9,708 bases of DNA from Gammaproteobacteria bacterium (GTDB taxonomy: Bacteria; Pseudomonadota; Gammaproteobacteria; UBA9214). The stretch spans positions 1 through 9,708 of the forward strand of contig DMKK01000283.1 in NCBI GenBank assembly GCA_003454335.1. The letters run 5' to 3'. The position numbers and the translations under genes are program-made. Below the pieces are notes generated by a model, which had not been told where the DNA came from, did no database searches, and saw only the letters and a program-made list of their open reading frames with translations. Positions 1-6,182 of this stretch are shown here, piece by piece; the first letter of the stretch is position 1; each line of letters starts with the position of its first letter.

Positions 1-780
1 ATCGTTGATTTTTACATCCAGCACCGTGGTCAGGCCACCAAGCCCCTGTGCGCCAATACCAAGGGCATTTACTTTCTCAAAAATCTCCAGGCGCAGTTCT
101 TCCAGCCGGTTTTGCGGTCCGTGTGCCTGCAGTTCGTGCAGGGTGACGGGTTCCAGAATGGCTTCCTTGGCCATCAGCATGGCCTTTTCGGCGGTGCCGC
201 CGATGCCGATACCCAGGATGCCTGGCGGGCACCAGCCGGCGCCCATGGATGGGACCTGTTGCAGCACCCATGCAACGATGTCATCGCTGGGATTGAGGAT
301 GGCAAAGCGTGATTTGTTTTCCGAACCACCACCCTTGGCAGCGACCGTTATCTCGACCTTGTCACCGGGGACAATATCCGTGTGGATAACGGCGGGGGTG
401 TTGTCACCGGTATTGCGTCGTTCACCGGCCGGGTCACTGACGACAGAACCACGCAGCGGATTATCCGCGTCCAGGTAGGCGCGCCGCACGGCGGCATTGA
501 CCATTTCGTCAATACCGGTGTCCGTGTCCCAGCGCACCTTCATACCCACCTTCAGGAAAACATTTACGATGCCCGTGTCCTGGCAGATGGGCCGGTGGCC
601 CTCGGCGCACATGCGTGAATTAATCAGTATCTGCGCCATGGCATCTTTTGCAGCCGGGGATTCCTCTCGCTGCCAGGCCGCGTGCAGGGCCTTGATAAAA
701 TCCGGCGGGTGATAAAAGGAAATGTACTGCAGCGCATCGCAGATGCTGTTGGTGAAATCGTCTTTGGTGATTGTGCTCAT
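1..780 (-). CDS. Class I (iron-sulfur) fumarate hydratase, 5' part only, cut by the window edge
   Basis: This enzyme interconverts fumarate and L-malate in the TCA cycle, in the cytoplasm. The frame is open from an ATG at 780 to base 1 without a stop, giving 260 residues of a family that is usually about 500 residues long. It matches from memory the single-chain class I fumarases of Pseudomonas-type bacteria almost end to end. Visible landmarks are INSRMC (residues 53-58), HRPICQDTG (62-70), KGGGSENKS (149-157), GAGWCPPG (180-187) and GIGAQGLGGLTT (241-252). In this family the cysteines of HRPICQDTG (C66) and GWCPPG (C184) are two of the three ligands of the catalytic 4Fe-4S cluster; the third would lie beyond the window. 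An AAGG on the minus strand (786-789) five bases before the ATG is an acceptable ribosome binding site, and the N-terminus aligns with known homologues. It is transcribed away from the TlpA-like gene. Oxygen-sensitive class I and stable class II (fumC) enzymes are unrelated in sequence; this is clearly class I. Confidence 0.95.
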   Translation of the reverse strand, partial: MSTITKDDFTNSICDALQYISFYHPPDFIKALHAAWQREESPAAKDAMAQILINSRMCAEGHRPICQDTGIVNVFLKVGMKVRWDTDTGIDEMVNAAVRRAYLDADNPLRGSVVSDPAGERRNTGDNTPAVIHTDIVPGDKVEITVAAKGGGSENKSRFAILNPSDDIVAWVLQQVPSMGAGWCPPGILGIGIGGTAEKAMLMAKEAILEPVTLHELQAHGPQNRLEELRLEIFEKVNALGIGAQGLGGLTTVLDVKIND

Positions 781-822
781 GCAGGCCTTGTCAGGGAACC
801 ATGGGTGGACGTGTCAGTCCTA

Positions 823-828
823 ATTGTA
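823..828 (-). promoter_or_regulatory. Candidate -10 element for the fumarase gene
   Basis: The minus strand reads TACAAT here, 43 bases before the fumarase ATG, inside the divergent 132 bp gap. No good -35 hexamer is visible 16-18 bases further upstream, so the call rests on the -10 match and position alone. Confidence 0.3.
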
Positions 829-874
829 GCGGTTCTGCCGTCGTGGAGGCAGCCCGACTGCACAATCCGTCAGG

Positions 875-890
875 GAGAGTATAATCTCTC
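875..890 (+). promoter_or_regulatory. Perfect TATAAT -10 box framed by an inverted repeat, upstream of the TlpA-like gene
   Basis: A consensus TATAAT lies at 880-885, flanked by GAGAG (875-879) and CTCTC (886-890), which are perfect inverted arms. The box is 27 bases before the ATG at 913, leaving a short leader with an AGGAG ribosome binding site at 902-906. The -35 region 17-18 bases upstream (about 856-862) is a poor match to TTGACA. The position makes it the likely promoter of the TlpA-like gene and perhaps the acylphosphatase. The arms could be an operator or chance. Confidence 0.5.
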
Positions 891-912
891 TCTCGTTATA
901 TAGGAGCAAGTA

Positions 913-1422
913 ATGCGTTCATTGATTTTTATTATGGCACTGCTGGTTGCATTGCCGGTTGTTGCGGAAAAGGTTGATTTCACTTTACAGGACCTGGATG
1001 GCAAGTCCGTCTCCCTGTCAGATTATCGAGGCAAGTGGGTGATTGTTAATTACTGGGCTACCTGGTGTCCCCCCTGCCTGGAAGAGATCCCGGACCTGGT
1101 GGATCTCTATGACGAAAACCGGGATAAGATCGTGGTACTCGGTATCGCTTTTGAAGATGTCAACAAGGAGTATCTGAAGGAGTTTGTCGACAGTCACATG
1201 ATTTCCTACCCGATTATGAATACGGAACCGATCCCGGTGACCGAACTGGGTCCGGTGCTGGGCCTGCCGACCACATACATCATCTCGCCTGATGGTGAAC
1301 GCGTGGCGCGCCAGGAAGGACCGGTGACGCGTGAGGGGGTCGAAAAGTATATTGCCCGCAAGCAACGGGTAAGTGCCAGTATGGAACCGGTGACGCAGGT
1401 CCCCGGGGACAGCGGGCAATAA
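913..1422 (+). CDS. Secreted TlpA/ResA-family thiol-disulfide oxidoreductase
   Basis: A 169-residue thioredoxin-fold protein predicted to act outside the cytoplasm. The N-terminus is a short signal peptide or anchor (hydrophobic residues 4-17, ending PVVA before EK). The domain starts with DFTLQDLDGKSVSLSDYRGKWV (22-43), typical of AhpC/TSA-redoxin TlpA proteins. The active site is WCPPC (51-55) and the cis-proline loop is GLPTTY (117-122). CPPC redox centres in this family usually reduce disulfides on periplasmic clients such as apocytochrome c or copper-site proteins; which client applies here cannot be told. A tail of about 18 residues after residue 151 extends past the fold. The start is well supported: AGGAG at 902-906, six bases before the ATG, with a TATAAT box just upstream. 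No cytochrome c maturation genes or DsbD-like reductant lie nearby, so the partner is unknown. It could be co-transcribed with the acylphosphatase 39 bp downstream. Confidence 0.9.
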   Translation: MRSLIFIMALLVALPVVAEKVDFTLQDLDGKSVSLSDYRGKWVIVNYWATWCPPCLEEIPDLVDLYDENRDKIVVLGIAFEDVNKEYLKEFVDSHMISYPIMNTEPIPVTELGPVLGLPTTYIISPDGERVARQEGPVTREGVEKYIARKQRVSASMEPVTQVPGDSGQ

Positions 1423-1461
1423 CACCCGGTTGCGCCCAGTTTACATAGGGGTAAAGCTATC

Positions 1462-1731
1462 GTGGCCTGTGCTCGTTTTTATGTCTCCGGCCGCGTGCAA
1501 GGCGTGTTTTTCAGGGCCTCGACACGTGACCGGGCCCGGGCGCTGGGACTGACAGGCACGGTCAGCAATTTACCGGATGGACGTGTTGCGGTCACGGCCT
1601 GCGGGCCGCCGGCGGCGCTGGATTCATTGCAACAGTGGTTATGGGAAGGGCCCCCGCAGGCGGCGGTCAGTGATGTTCAGCGCGAGGCCGGTCCGGAGGA
1701 GCCTGACTTTAGCCGCTTCGAGATTACCTGA
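1462..1731 (+). CDS. acyP: Acylphosphatase (GTG start)
   Basis: A small cytoplasmic enzyme of 89 residues, the usual family length, that hydrolyses acyl phosphates such as acetyl- or carbamoyl-phosphate to carboxylate and phosphate. The signature GRVQGVFFR (10-18) supplies the phosphate-binding loop and the catalytic arginine R18. The second signature is NLPDGRV (36-42), with N36 as the catalytic asparagine. The chain ends FEIT, close to the family's usual FEIR-type end. No ATG is available at the right place; GTG at 1462 is preceded by AGGGG at 1447-1451 with a spacing of about ten bases and gives the expected N-terminus a few residues before the signature. The residue before the asparagine region reads GTVSN rather than the more common GxVRN, a mild deviation. 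The gene lies 39 bp after the TlpA-like gene on the same strand, with no obvious functional link. Confidence 0.92.
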   Translation: MACARFYVSGRVQGVFFRASTRDRARALGLTGTVSNLPDGRVAVTACGPPAALDSLQQWLWEGPPQAAVSDVQREAGPEEPDFSRFEIT

Positions 1732-1770
1732 TCGTGATCCTGGTTCAACCGGATAAAGATAAAAACATTT

Positions 1771-1849
1771 GCCACGGAATCCACGGAAGACACGGAAAAA
1801 TAAAATATTTTCTGGAAATATTTTCGTGTCCTTTCGTGGATTCCGTGGC
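1771..1849. repeat. Long imperfect palindrome made of tandem CACGGAA motifs, between convergent genes
   Basis: The left arm (1771-1800) begins GCCACGGAATCCACGG and contains CACGGAA three times at 9-10 base steps (1773, 1782 and 1791). The right arm (about 1821-1849) is its reverse complement with a few mismatches and one base of slippage, ending in GGATTCCGTGGC. The first 15 bases of each arm pair perfectly. The centre is AT-rich, with two near-identical AAATATTTT blocks (1803-1811 and 1816-1824) around CTGG. A 7-base direct repeat, AAAGATA, lies outside both arms (1755-1761 and 1855-1861). This looks like a dispersed palindromic element of the REP/MITE kind. It lies between the 3' ends of acyP and the MltF-like gene, where it could also slow or end transcription from both sides, although it lacks the GC stem plus T-run of a classic terminator. 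Nothing else is recognisable in 1732-1925. Confidence 0.75.
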
Positions 1850-1925
1850 TATTCAAAGATATCTGTCACTCAGCTTGATTTTGTTCAGCAGTCGTTGAGA
1901 TTGGTTTGAATGTTCTTTAAAGATC

Positions 1926-3557
1926 TTAAGACAGACCAGCGGCATGGTTGCTGTGTGTTGCTGTTTTTAACGCGGCAGTTTGCCTGGATCTACAAGTGAC
2001 ATTATTACGCAAGCTGTCGGGTGCAGCGTCACTGATAAAAAGCGGGTCATCATGGCGCAGGCTGCTGGCGAGTTTGTAGGCGATGTAGTATTTGTGAATA
2101 TGGGCAACATATTGCACGGTCTCCCTGCCTATCAGTTTGCTGGCAGCGATTTCAACATTTGAAAACCAGACATTGGGGTCCAGTCCCATGGACTTTGCCT
2201 TGTTGCGCATTTTTATTACATTCGTCGGTCCGGCATTGTAAGCGGCCCAGGTGAAAGCCTGGCGATTTTCCGATGTGATTGCCGGGTCACTGAAATAATG
2301 GTCCCGGAGAAAGGCCATATATTTGGTGCCGGCATGAATGTTATTCTCCAGACGGCTTATGTTGCGGATACTGACATGGGTGTCACGGGCCGTGGAGGGC
2401 ATTATTTGCATAATGCCCAGGGCGCCGTGATGGCTCCTTTTTGAATGATCCAGCCCGGATTCCTGGTAGGCCTGCGCAAGCAGTGCCAGGTAATCAAAGC
2501 CATATTGCTTGCCGTATTTTTTAAACAGGTCTATTGACTGTGTCAGTTTCTTTAGTTCTTTGCTGGTGGTCGGGTTCTTGATCCACTGGGTATCACTGTA
2601 GTAACGCTTGAACAGTATGTTACCCAGCAGGCTGCCTTTTTTGAGTTTGACGGCAAAGGTATTCAGGCTTTTTCTCAATTCAGGGTTGCGCTTGCGGATT
2701 GCCCAGCCGATCGGGTTGTCCCGGGATGTTTTCAGGTCTTCATGTACCCGCAGGTTGGGCAATAGCTGTCGCCATAAGCTGGCTTTGTGGTCGTCGATAA
2801 CGGTGATATCCACTACCCCTGAATCCACCAGTTCCAGGATGTCTTCACTCAGTAATTCTGAATCTGCCTGCACGATCTCGACCGGTGCCAGTCCCTGTGC
2901 AGCGAACGTGCGGTTGAGTTGTTCAAGGTGCTGCACATAACTGCTGTTGCTCAGCACGTATACGCGTTTTCCCGAGAGATCCTCGATACGTTCCAGTTTC
3001 ACCTTGTTTTTATTGCTGACCACCACTTCACTGACCTTGAAGAGGCCACCGGTAGCGAAGTCAACGTGCGCCTGCCGTTGCGGTGTTATGGTAAGAAAAG
3101 CGGCGGCAATATCACCCCTGCCTGCATTGAGGGCGGGAATGAGTTGGTCGAAGGGTACGGGCAGGAAGGCTATGTGTACCCTGTTTTCAGGCCGCTTGAT
3201 GCCCCTGTTCAGGAATTTCTCGTAAGCAAGCAGGTACTCTACCTGGGCACCCCTGGCCTGGCCCTCGTAAAAAAAGAAGTCGGTTCTGCTGTAGGTGACC
3301 AGGGCACGGATCTGCTTGCGTTTGCGCATATCGCCAAGATCACCGCTGAAGCGTTCGGTAAGATCGAGAATCTCACGCGTGTGCTCCGGCTGCGCTTCCG
3401 TTGCAGGTGTTTCAGTAATAGCTGGCTTGTCGGGGTATGGTTGTTTCAGGGATGGCTGTTCTGGCGGGGGTTCATCCCGGTGACCGCCCAATGTCAGCAG
3501 CAACACCAGGCCGGCCGCAAGCAGCACAATAACAAGGGGGCGGAGGTTGTCCTGCAT
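1926..3557 (-). CDS. mltF: Membrane-bound lytic murein transglycosylase F-like protein (solute-binding domain plus SLT domain)
   Basis: A 543-residue envelope enzyme predicted to cleave the MurNAc-GlcNAc bond of peptidoglycan, leaving 1,6-anhydroMurNAc ends. Order of parts: an N-terminal hydrophobic anchor or uncleaved signal (7-25), a proline-rich charged linker (27-60), a family-3 solute-binding-type domain (about 80-320, with GRGDIAAAFLTITPQR at 146-161 and DITVIDDHKAS at 250-260), and a C-terminal SLT lysozyme-like domain (about 340-500). In the SLT domain AQAYQESGLD (361-370) carries the catalytic glutamate E366, followed by GALGIMQIMPSTA (378-390) and AAYNAGP (438-444). E. coli MltF (518 residues) has the same architecture. 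No lipobox cysteine is seen, so attachment is by the N-terminal segment. The start has a strong ribosome binding site: GGGAGGAG on the minus strand (3567-3574), nine bases before the ATG. It lies 72 bp downstream of nadB on the same strand and is probably co-transcribed with it. Domain assignment is firm; MltF orthology, as opposed to a paralogous SBP-SLT family, is less certain. Confidence 0.88.
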   Translation of the reverse strand: MQDNLRPLVIVLLAAGLVLLLTLGGHRDEPPPEQPSLKQPYPDKPAITETPATEAQPEHTREILDLTERFSGDLGDMRKRKQIRALVTYSRTDFFFYEGQARGAQVEYLLAYEKFLNRGIKRPENRVHIAFLPVPFDQLIPALNAGRGDIAAAFLTITPQRQAHVDFATGGLFKVSEVVVSNKNKVKLERIEDLSGKRVYVLSNSSYVQHLEQLNRTFAAQGLAPVEIVQADSELLSEDILELVDSGVVDITVIDDHKASLWRQLLPNLRVHEDLKTSRDNPIGWAIRKRNPELRKSLNTFAVKLKKGSLLGNILFKRYYSDTQWIKNPTTSKELKKLTQSIDLFKKYGKQYGFDYLALLAQAYQESGLDHSKRSHHGALGIMQIMPSTARDTHVSIRNISRLENNIHAGTKYMAFLRDHYFSDPAITSENRQAFTWAAYNAGPTNVIKMRNKAKSMGLDPNVWFSNVEIAASKLIGRETVQYVAHIHKYYIAYKLASSLRHDDPLFISDAAPDSLRNNVTCRSRQTAALKTATHSNHAAGLS

Positions 3558-3629
3558 GTGTGGTTTCTCCTCCCGCCTGACCGTATTCAGCAGCCGTTGT
3601 GATCGGTTGCAAGACGCCCTGATTGCCGC

Positions 3630-5261
3630 TTACCTCGCATAGTCGATATTCAGGGGATGTTCCGGTGTGAGAATGGTGTCAGTGGGTGGTTTGCTGTTGT
3701 CCGGTTCCGGGTAATCCAGGGTGAAATGCAGGCCACGACTTTCCTTGCGTTGCTGTGCCGAATGGATGATGAGTGCTGCCACCTGGGCGAGATTACGCAG
3801 TTCCAGCAAGTCATTGGATACGGTGAAATGACTGTAGTATTCCTGGATTTCCTGCTGCAGCAGGTCGACGCGGCGCCAGGCACGTTGCAGACGCTTGTCT
3901 GTTCTGACGATGCCGACATAGTTCCACATGCAGCGTCGCAGTTCATCCCAGTTGTGGCTGACGACCACCTCTTCATCAGAGTCGCGTACTCGTGATTCAT
4001 CCCACGGTGGTAATGGTGGAGGTGCAGGGGTGTCAGCGAGTGTTGCCGTGATATGTTCACTGGCCGCACGGGCAAACACCAGGCATTCCAGCAGTGAGTT
4101 ACTGGCCATGCGGTTGGCACCGTGCATCCCGGTGCAGGCGACTTCACCGATGGCATACAGACCGGCAATGTCGGTCTGACCATCGAGGTCGGTCATTACA
4201 CCGCCGCAGGTGTAATGCGCAGCCGGTACCACCGGTATCGGCTCCAGCGTCATGTCGTAACCGAGTTCACGGCAGCGCGCATAGACATTCGGGAAGTGTT
4301 CCCTGATGAAGGGTGCCGGTTTGTGGCTGATATCCAGCAGCACGTATTCCTCACCCAGACGTTTCATTTCATGGTCGATAGCGCGTGCCACGATGTCGCG
4401 TGGTGCCAGATTGCCGCGCGTGTCAAAACGTTCCATAAAGGGGGTGCCATCCGGCAACAGCAGCCGGCCGCCTTCGCCGCGCACGGCTTCCGTGACCAGG
4501 AATGATTTGGCCTTGGGATGGTACAGACAGGTGGGATGGAACTGGTTGAATTCCATGTTGGCAACCCGGCAACCGGCCCGCCAGGCCATGGCGATGCCGT
4601 CACCACTGGAGGTGTCCGGGTTGCTGGTGTACAGGTAGACCTTGCTGGCACCGCCTGTGGCCAGCACCACGTTGCGGGCACTGAGGCCGACGACCGATTG
4701 TTGCCTGCGGTTCAGGACGTAGGCACCCAGGCAGCGGTTATCGGCCTGTCCGAGTTTGCTTCCGGTGATCAGATCGATGGCGATATAGTGCTCAAGCAGG
4801 GTGATATTATTGCGTTTACGGGCCTCGCCAAGCAGCGTTGTTTCCATGGCACGACCCGTGGCATCAGCGGCATGTAATACCCGTCGGGTGGAATGGCCGC
4901 CTTCGCGCGTCAGGTGGAAGTCGTCGTTGTTGCTGCTGGTATCGTTGTCGCGGGTAAACGGTACACCCAGGCCGACCAGCCAGCGGATGGCTTCCGGTCC
5001 TCTTTCGATGGTAAAGCGGACGGTCTCCGGGTTATTCAAGCTGGCGCCGGCGTCCAGCGTGTCAGCGATGTGCGACTCAAATGTGTCCGGGGCCTGGGTG
5101 ACGGCCGAGATACCGCCCTGGGCGTAGAGGGTGCTGCCTTCATCCAGGGAGCTCTTGGCAAGGACAGCGATCTGCACATGGCCGGGGAGTCGCAAGGCGA
5201 GACTCAACCCGGCTGCGCCACTGCCAATGATAAGGACATCAAAACTGTTGTCAGCTGCCAT
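3630..5261 (-). CDS. nadB: L-aspartate oxidase
   Basis: A cytoplasmic flavoenzyme that oxidises L-aspartate to iminoaspartate, the first step of de novo NAD synthesis; quinolinate synthase (NadA) uses the product. It has 543 residues, against 540 in E. coli. The FAD-binding motif is IIGSGAAGLSLAL (11-23), followed by STLYAQGGISAV (43-54). Residues matching the E. coli active site are E120 in LTREGGHS, R288 in APRDIVARAID, H349 in PAAHYTCGGV and R384 in GANRMASNSLLEC. These features separate it from the related succinate dehydrogenase and fumarate reductase flavoproteins, as does its isolation from any sdh/frd subunit genes. The start is bounded: an in-frame TGA (5280-5282) sits seven codons upstream with no alternative start between. 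The ribosome binding site is weak (GAGGGG on the minus strand, 5276-5281, about 14 bases away). It diverges from rpoE, an arrangement conserved in many gammaproteobacteria. nadA and nadC are not in the window. Confidence 0.97.
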   Translation of the reverse strand: MAADNSFDVLIIGSGAAGLSLALRLPGHVQIAVLAKSSLDEGSTLYAQGGISAVTQAPDTFESHIADTLDAGASLNNPETVRFTIERGPEAIRWLVGLGVPFTRDNDTSSNNDDFHLTREGGHSTRRVLHAADATGRAMETTLLGEARKRNNITLLEHYIAIDLITGSKLGQADNRCLGAYVLNRRQQSVVGLSARNVVLATGGASKVYLYTSNPDTSSGDGIAMAWRAGCRVANMEFNQFHPTCLYHPKAKSFLVTEAVRGEGGRLLLPDGTPFMERFDTRGNLAPRDIVARAIDHEMKRLGEEYVLLDISHKPAPFIREHFPNVYARCRELGYDMTLEPIPVVPAAHYTCGGVMTDLDGQTDIAGLYAIGEVACTGMHGANRMASNSLLECLVFARAASEHITATLADTPAPPPLPPWDESRVRDSDEEVVVSHNWDELRRCMWNYVGIVRTDKRLQRAWRRVDLLQQEIQEYYSHFTVSNDLLELRNLAQVAALIIHSAQQRKESRGLHFTLDYPEPDNSKPPTDTILTPEHPLNIDYAR

Positions 5262-5380
5262 GACTTGTCTGTAGGCCCCTCAGGTAATTATTAACATTTT
5301 ATTGCCGGGTTTGGTCGCTCTTGCACATCCATGTGTCGCGCTACACCTGGACGGCCTGTCGGTAGTTGCCGCGCCCCTTG

Positions 5381-5441
5381 ACCCAACCTACTGCTAACAG
5401 ATTGATTTGTTGTAGGATGGGTAAAGCGTAGCGTACCCATC
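5381..5441. repeat. Three-armed palindromic repeat in the nadB-rpoE gap
   Basis: GATGGGTA (5416-5423) and TACCCATC (5434-5441) form a perfect 8 bp stem around a 10-base loop, AAGCGTAGCG. The segment ACCCAACCTAC (5381-5391) is also complementary, with one mismatch in eleven, to GTAGGATGGGT (5412-5422). The middle arm can therefore pair with either neighbour but not both at once. The GTAGGATGGGT ... TACCCATC pattern resembles, from memory, a short dispersed repeat common in intergenic regions of gammaproteobacterial genomes. It lies about 145 bases upstream of the rpoE start and about 120 bases upstream of nadB, outside both coding regions. No T-run follows the stem, so a terminator is unlikely. 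Apart from this repeat and a candidate promoter, nothing else stands out in the 325 bp between nadB and rpoE. Confidence 0.65.
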
Positions 5442-5487
5442 AGGTAACTGTAAAATACAGCATTTATGCGGTTGACGGGGCGCTGTA

Positions 5488-5517
5488 TTGTTAGAGGAAC
5501 CACCTGATTTTTATACA
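5488..5517 (+). promoter_or_regulatory. Candidate promoter for the rpoE operon
   Basis: TTGTTA (5488-5493) and TATACA (5512-5517) are separated by 18 bases and fit a moderate housekeeping promoter about 70 bases before the rpoE ATG. A GGAAC (5496-5500), the core of a sigma-E -35 box, lies within the same stretch, which would fit the autoregulation known for rpoE in E. coli. However, the bases about 16-17 downstream do not match the sigma-E -10 (TCTGA-like) well. The housekeeping call is modest and the sigma-E call weak. Confidence 0.35.
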
Positions 5518-5586
5518 TTAACACTGAACTATTCCGGACAGCCAAAGTCTACGTGGATGGTGTCGGGTTGAAGGGAGACAGCCCGG

Positions 5587-6162
5587 ATGGGCGAACGAAG
5601 TATTGATCAAGCACTGGTTGAGCAGGTACAGGCGGGTGATAAGCAGGCATTTGATGTCCTTGTACTAAAATACCAGAATAAAATCATACAGTTGGTTAAT
5701 CGCTACGTCCATGATGCGGATGAGGCAAAGGATGTGGCGCAGGAGGCCTTTATCAAGGCTTACCGGGCGATTGGCCGCTTTCGGGGTGACAGTGCGTTTT
5801 ATACCTGGCTCTACCGGATTGCGATCAATACTGCGAAGAATTATCTGGTCGCCAGTGGCCGTCGACCACCTCGGAGTGATATTGATGCCCAGGATGCGGA
5901 ACAATATGAAGGTGCAACAGGTCTCAAGGAATATGCAACACCGGAACGTCTGCTGTTAAAGGATGAAATACAGGAGGCGATTGCCACGGCCATTGATGAG
6001 TTGCCGGATGATTTACGCACTGCGATCACCCTGCGTGAGCTGGAAGGTTTGAGTTATGAAGAGATTGCCCAGACCATGGATTGTCCTATCGGGACAGTAC
6101 GGTCGCGGATTTTCAGGGCAAGGGATGCGATTGATACACGGTTGAAACCATTACTGGACTAG
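5587..6162 (+). CDS. rpoE: RNA polymerase sigma-E factor (extracytoplasmic stress sigma, RpoE/AlgU)
   Basis: A 191-residue ECF sigma factor that directs RNA polymerase to envelope-stress promoters; its length equals that of E. coli RpoE and most residues match. Region 2 spans about 20-95 and contains DEAKDVAQEAFIKAYRAI (45-62) and the near-invariant FRGDSAFYTWLYRIAINTAKNYL (65-87), used for core binding and -10 recognition. Region 4 (about 125-188) contains ELPDDLRTAITLRELEGLSYEEIA (138-161) and the helix-turn-helix MDCPIGTVRSRIFRARD (164-180), which reads the GGAAC -35 box. Start: ATG with GGGAG at 5573-5577, nine bases upstream, giving an N-terminus that aligns with E. coli (MGERSIDQ against MSEQLTDQ). 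It heads the rseA-rseB-rseC-mucD cluster; RseA begins 20 bp after its stop. The inferred control is retention at the membrane by RseA until regulated proteolysis frees it. In Pseudomonas the same protein is called AlgU/AlgT; alginate control cannot be inferred here. Confidence 0.98.
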   Translation: MGERSIDQALVEQVQAGDKQAFDVLVLKYQNKIIQLVNRYVHDADEAKDVAQEAFIKAYRAIGRFRGDSAFYTWLYRIAINTAKNYLVASGRRPPRSDIDAQDAEQYEGATGLKEYATPERLLLKDEIQEAIATAIDELPDDLRTAITLRELEGLSYEEIAQTMDCPIGTVRSRIFRARDAIDTRLKPLLD

Positions 6163-6182
6163 ACTTTTGTGAGCTTGTCACC

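Noticed and set aside
1..480. 157-codon plus-strand open frame at the left edge
   Set aside because: It is antisense to the fumarase gene, which has strong family motifs throughout; the plus-strand translation is low-complexity and unrecognisable.
1771..1849. Reading the CACGGAA repeats as a CRISPR array
   Set aside because: Units are only 9-10 bases apart with no spacers, and the two halves are inverted with respect to each other.
2919..3602. 227-codon open frame on the plus strand opposite the MltF-like gene
   Set aside because: It is a shadow of a well-supported minus-strand gene; its translation has no domain-like pattern and no ribosome binding site case of its own.
5291..5545. 84-codon open frame on the minus strand upstream of nadB
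   Set aside because: It runs through the palindromic repeat at 5381-5441, covers the likely rpoE promoter region, and resembles no family I know. Frames of this kind are often created by the repeat itself.
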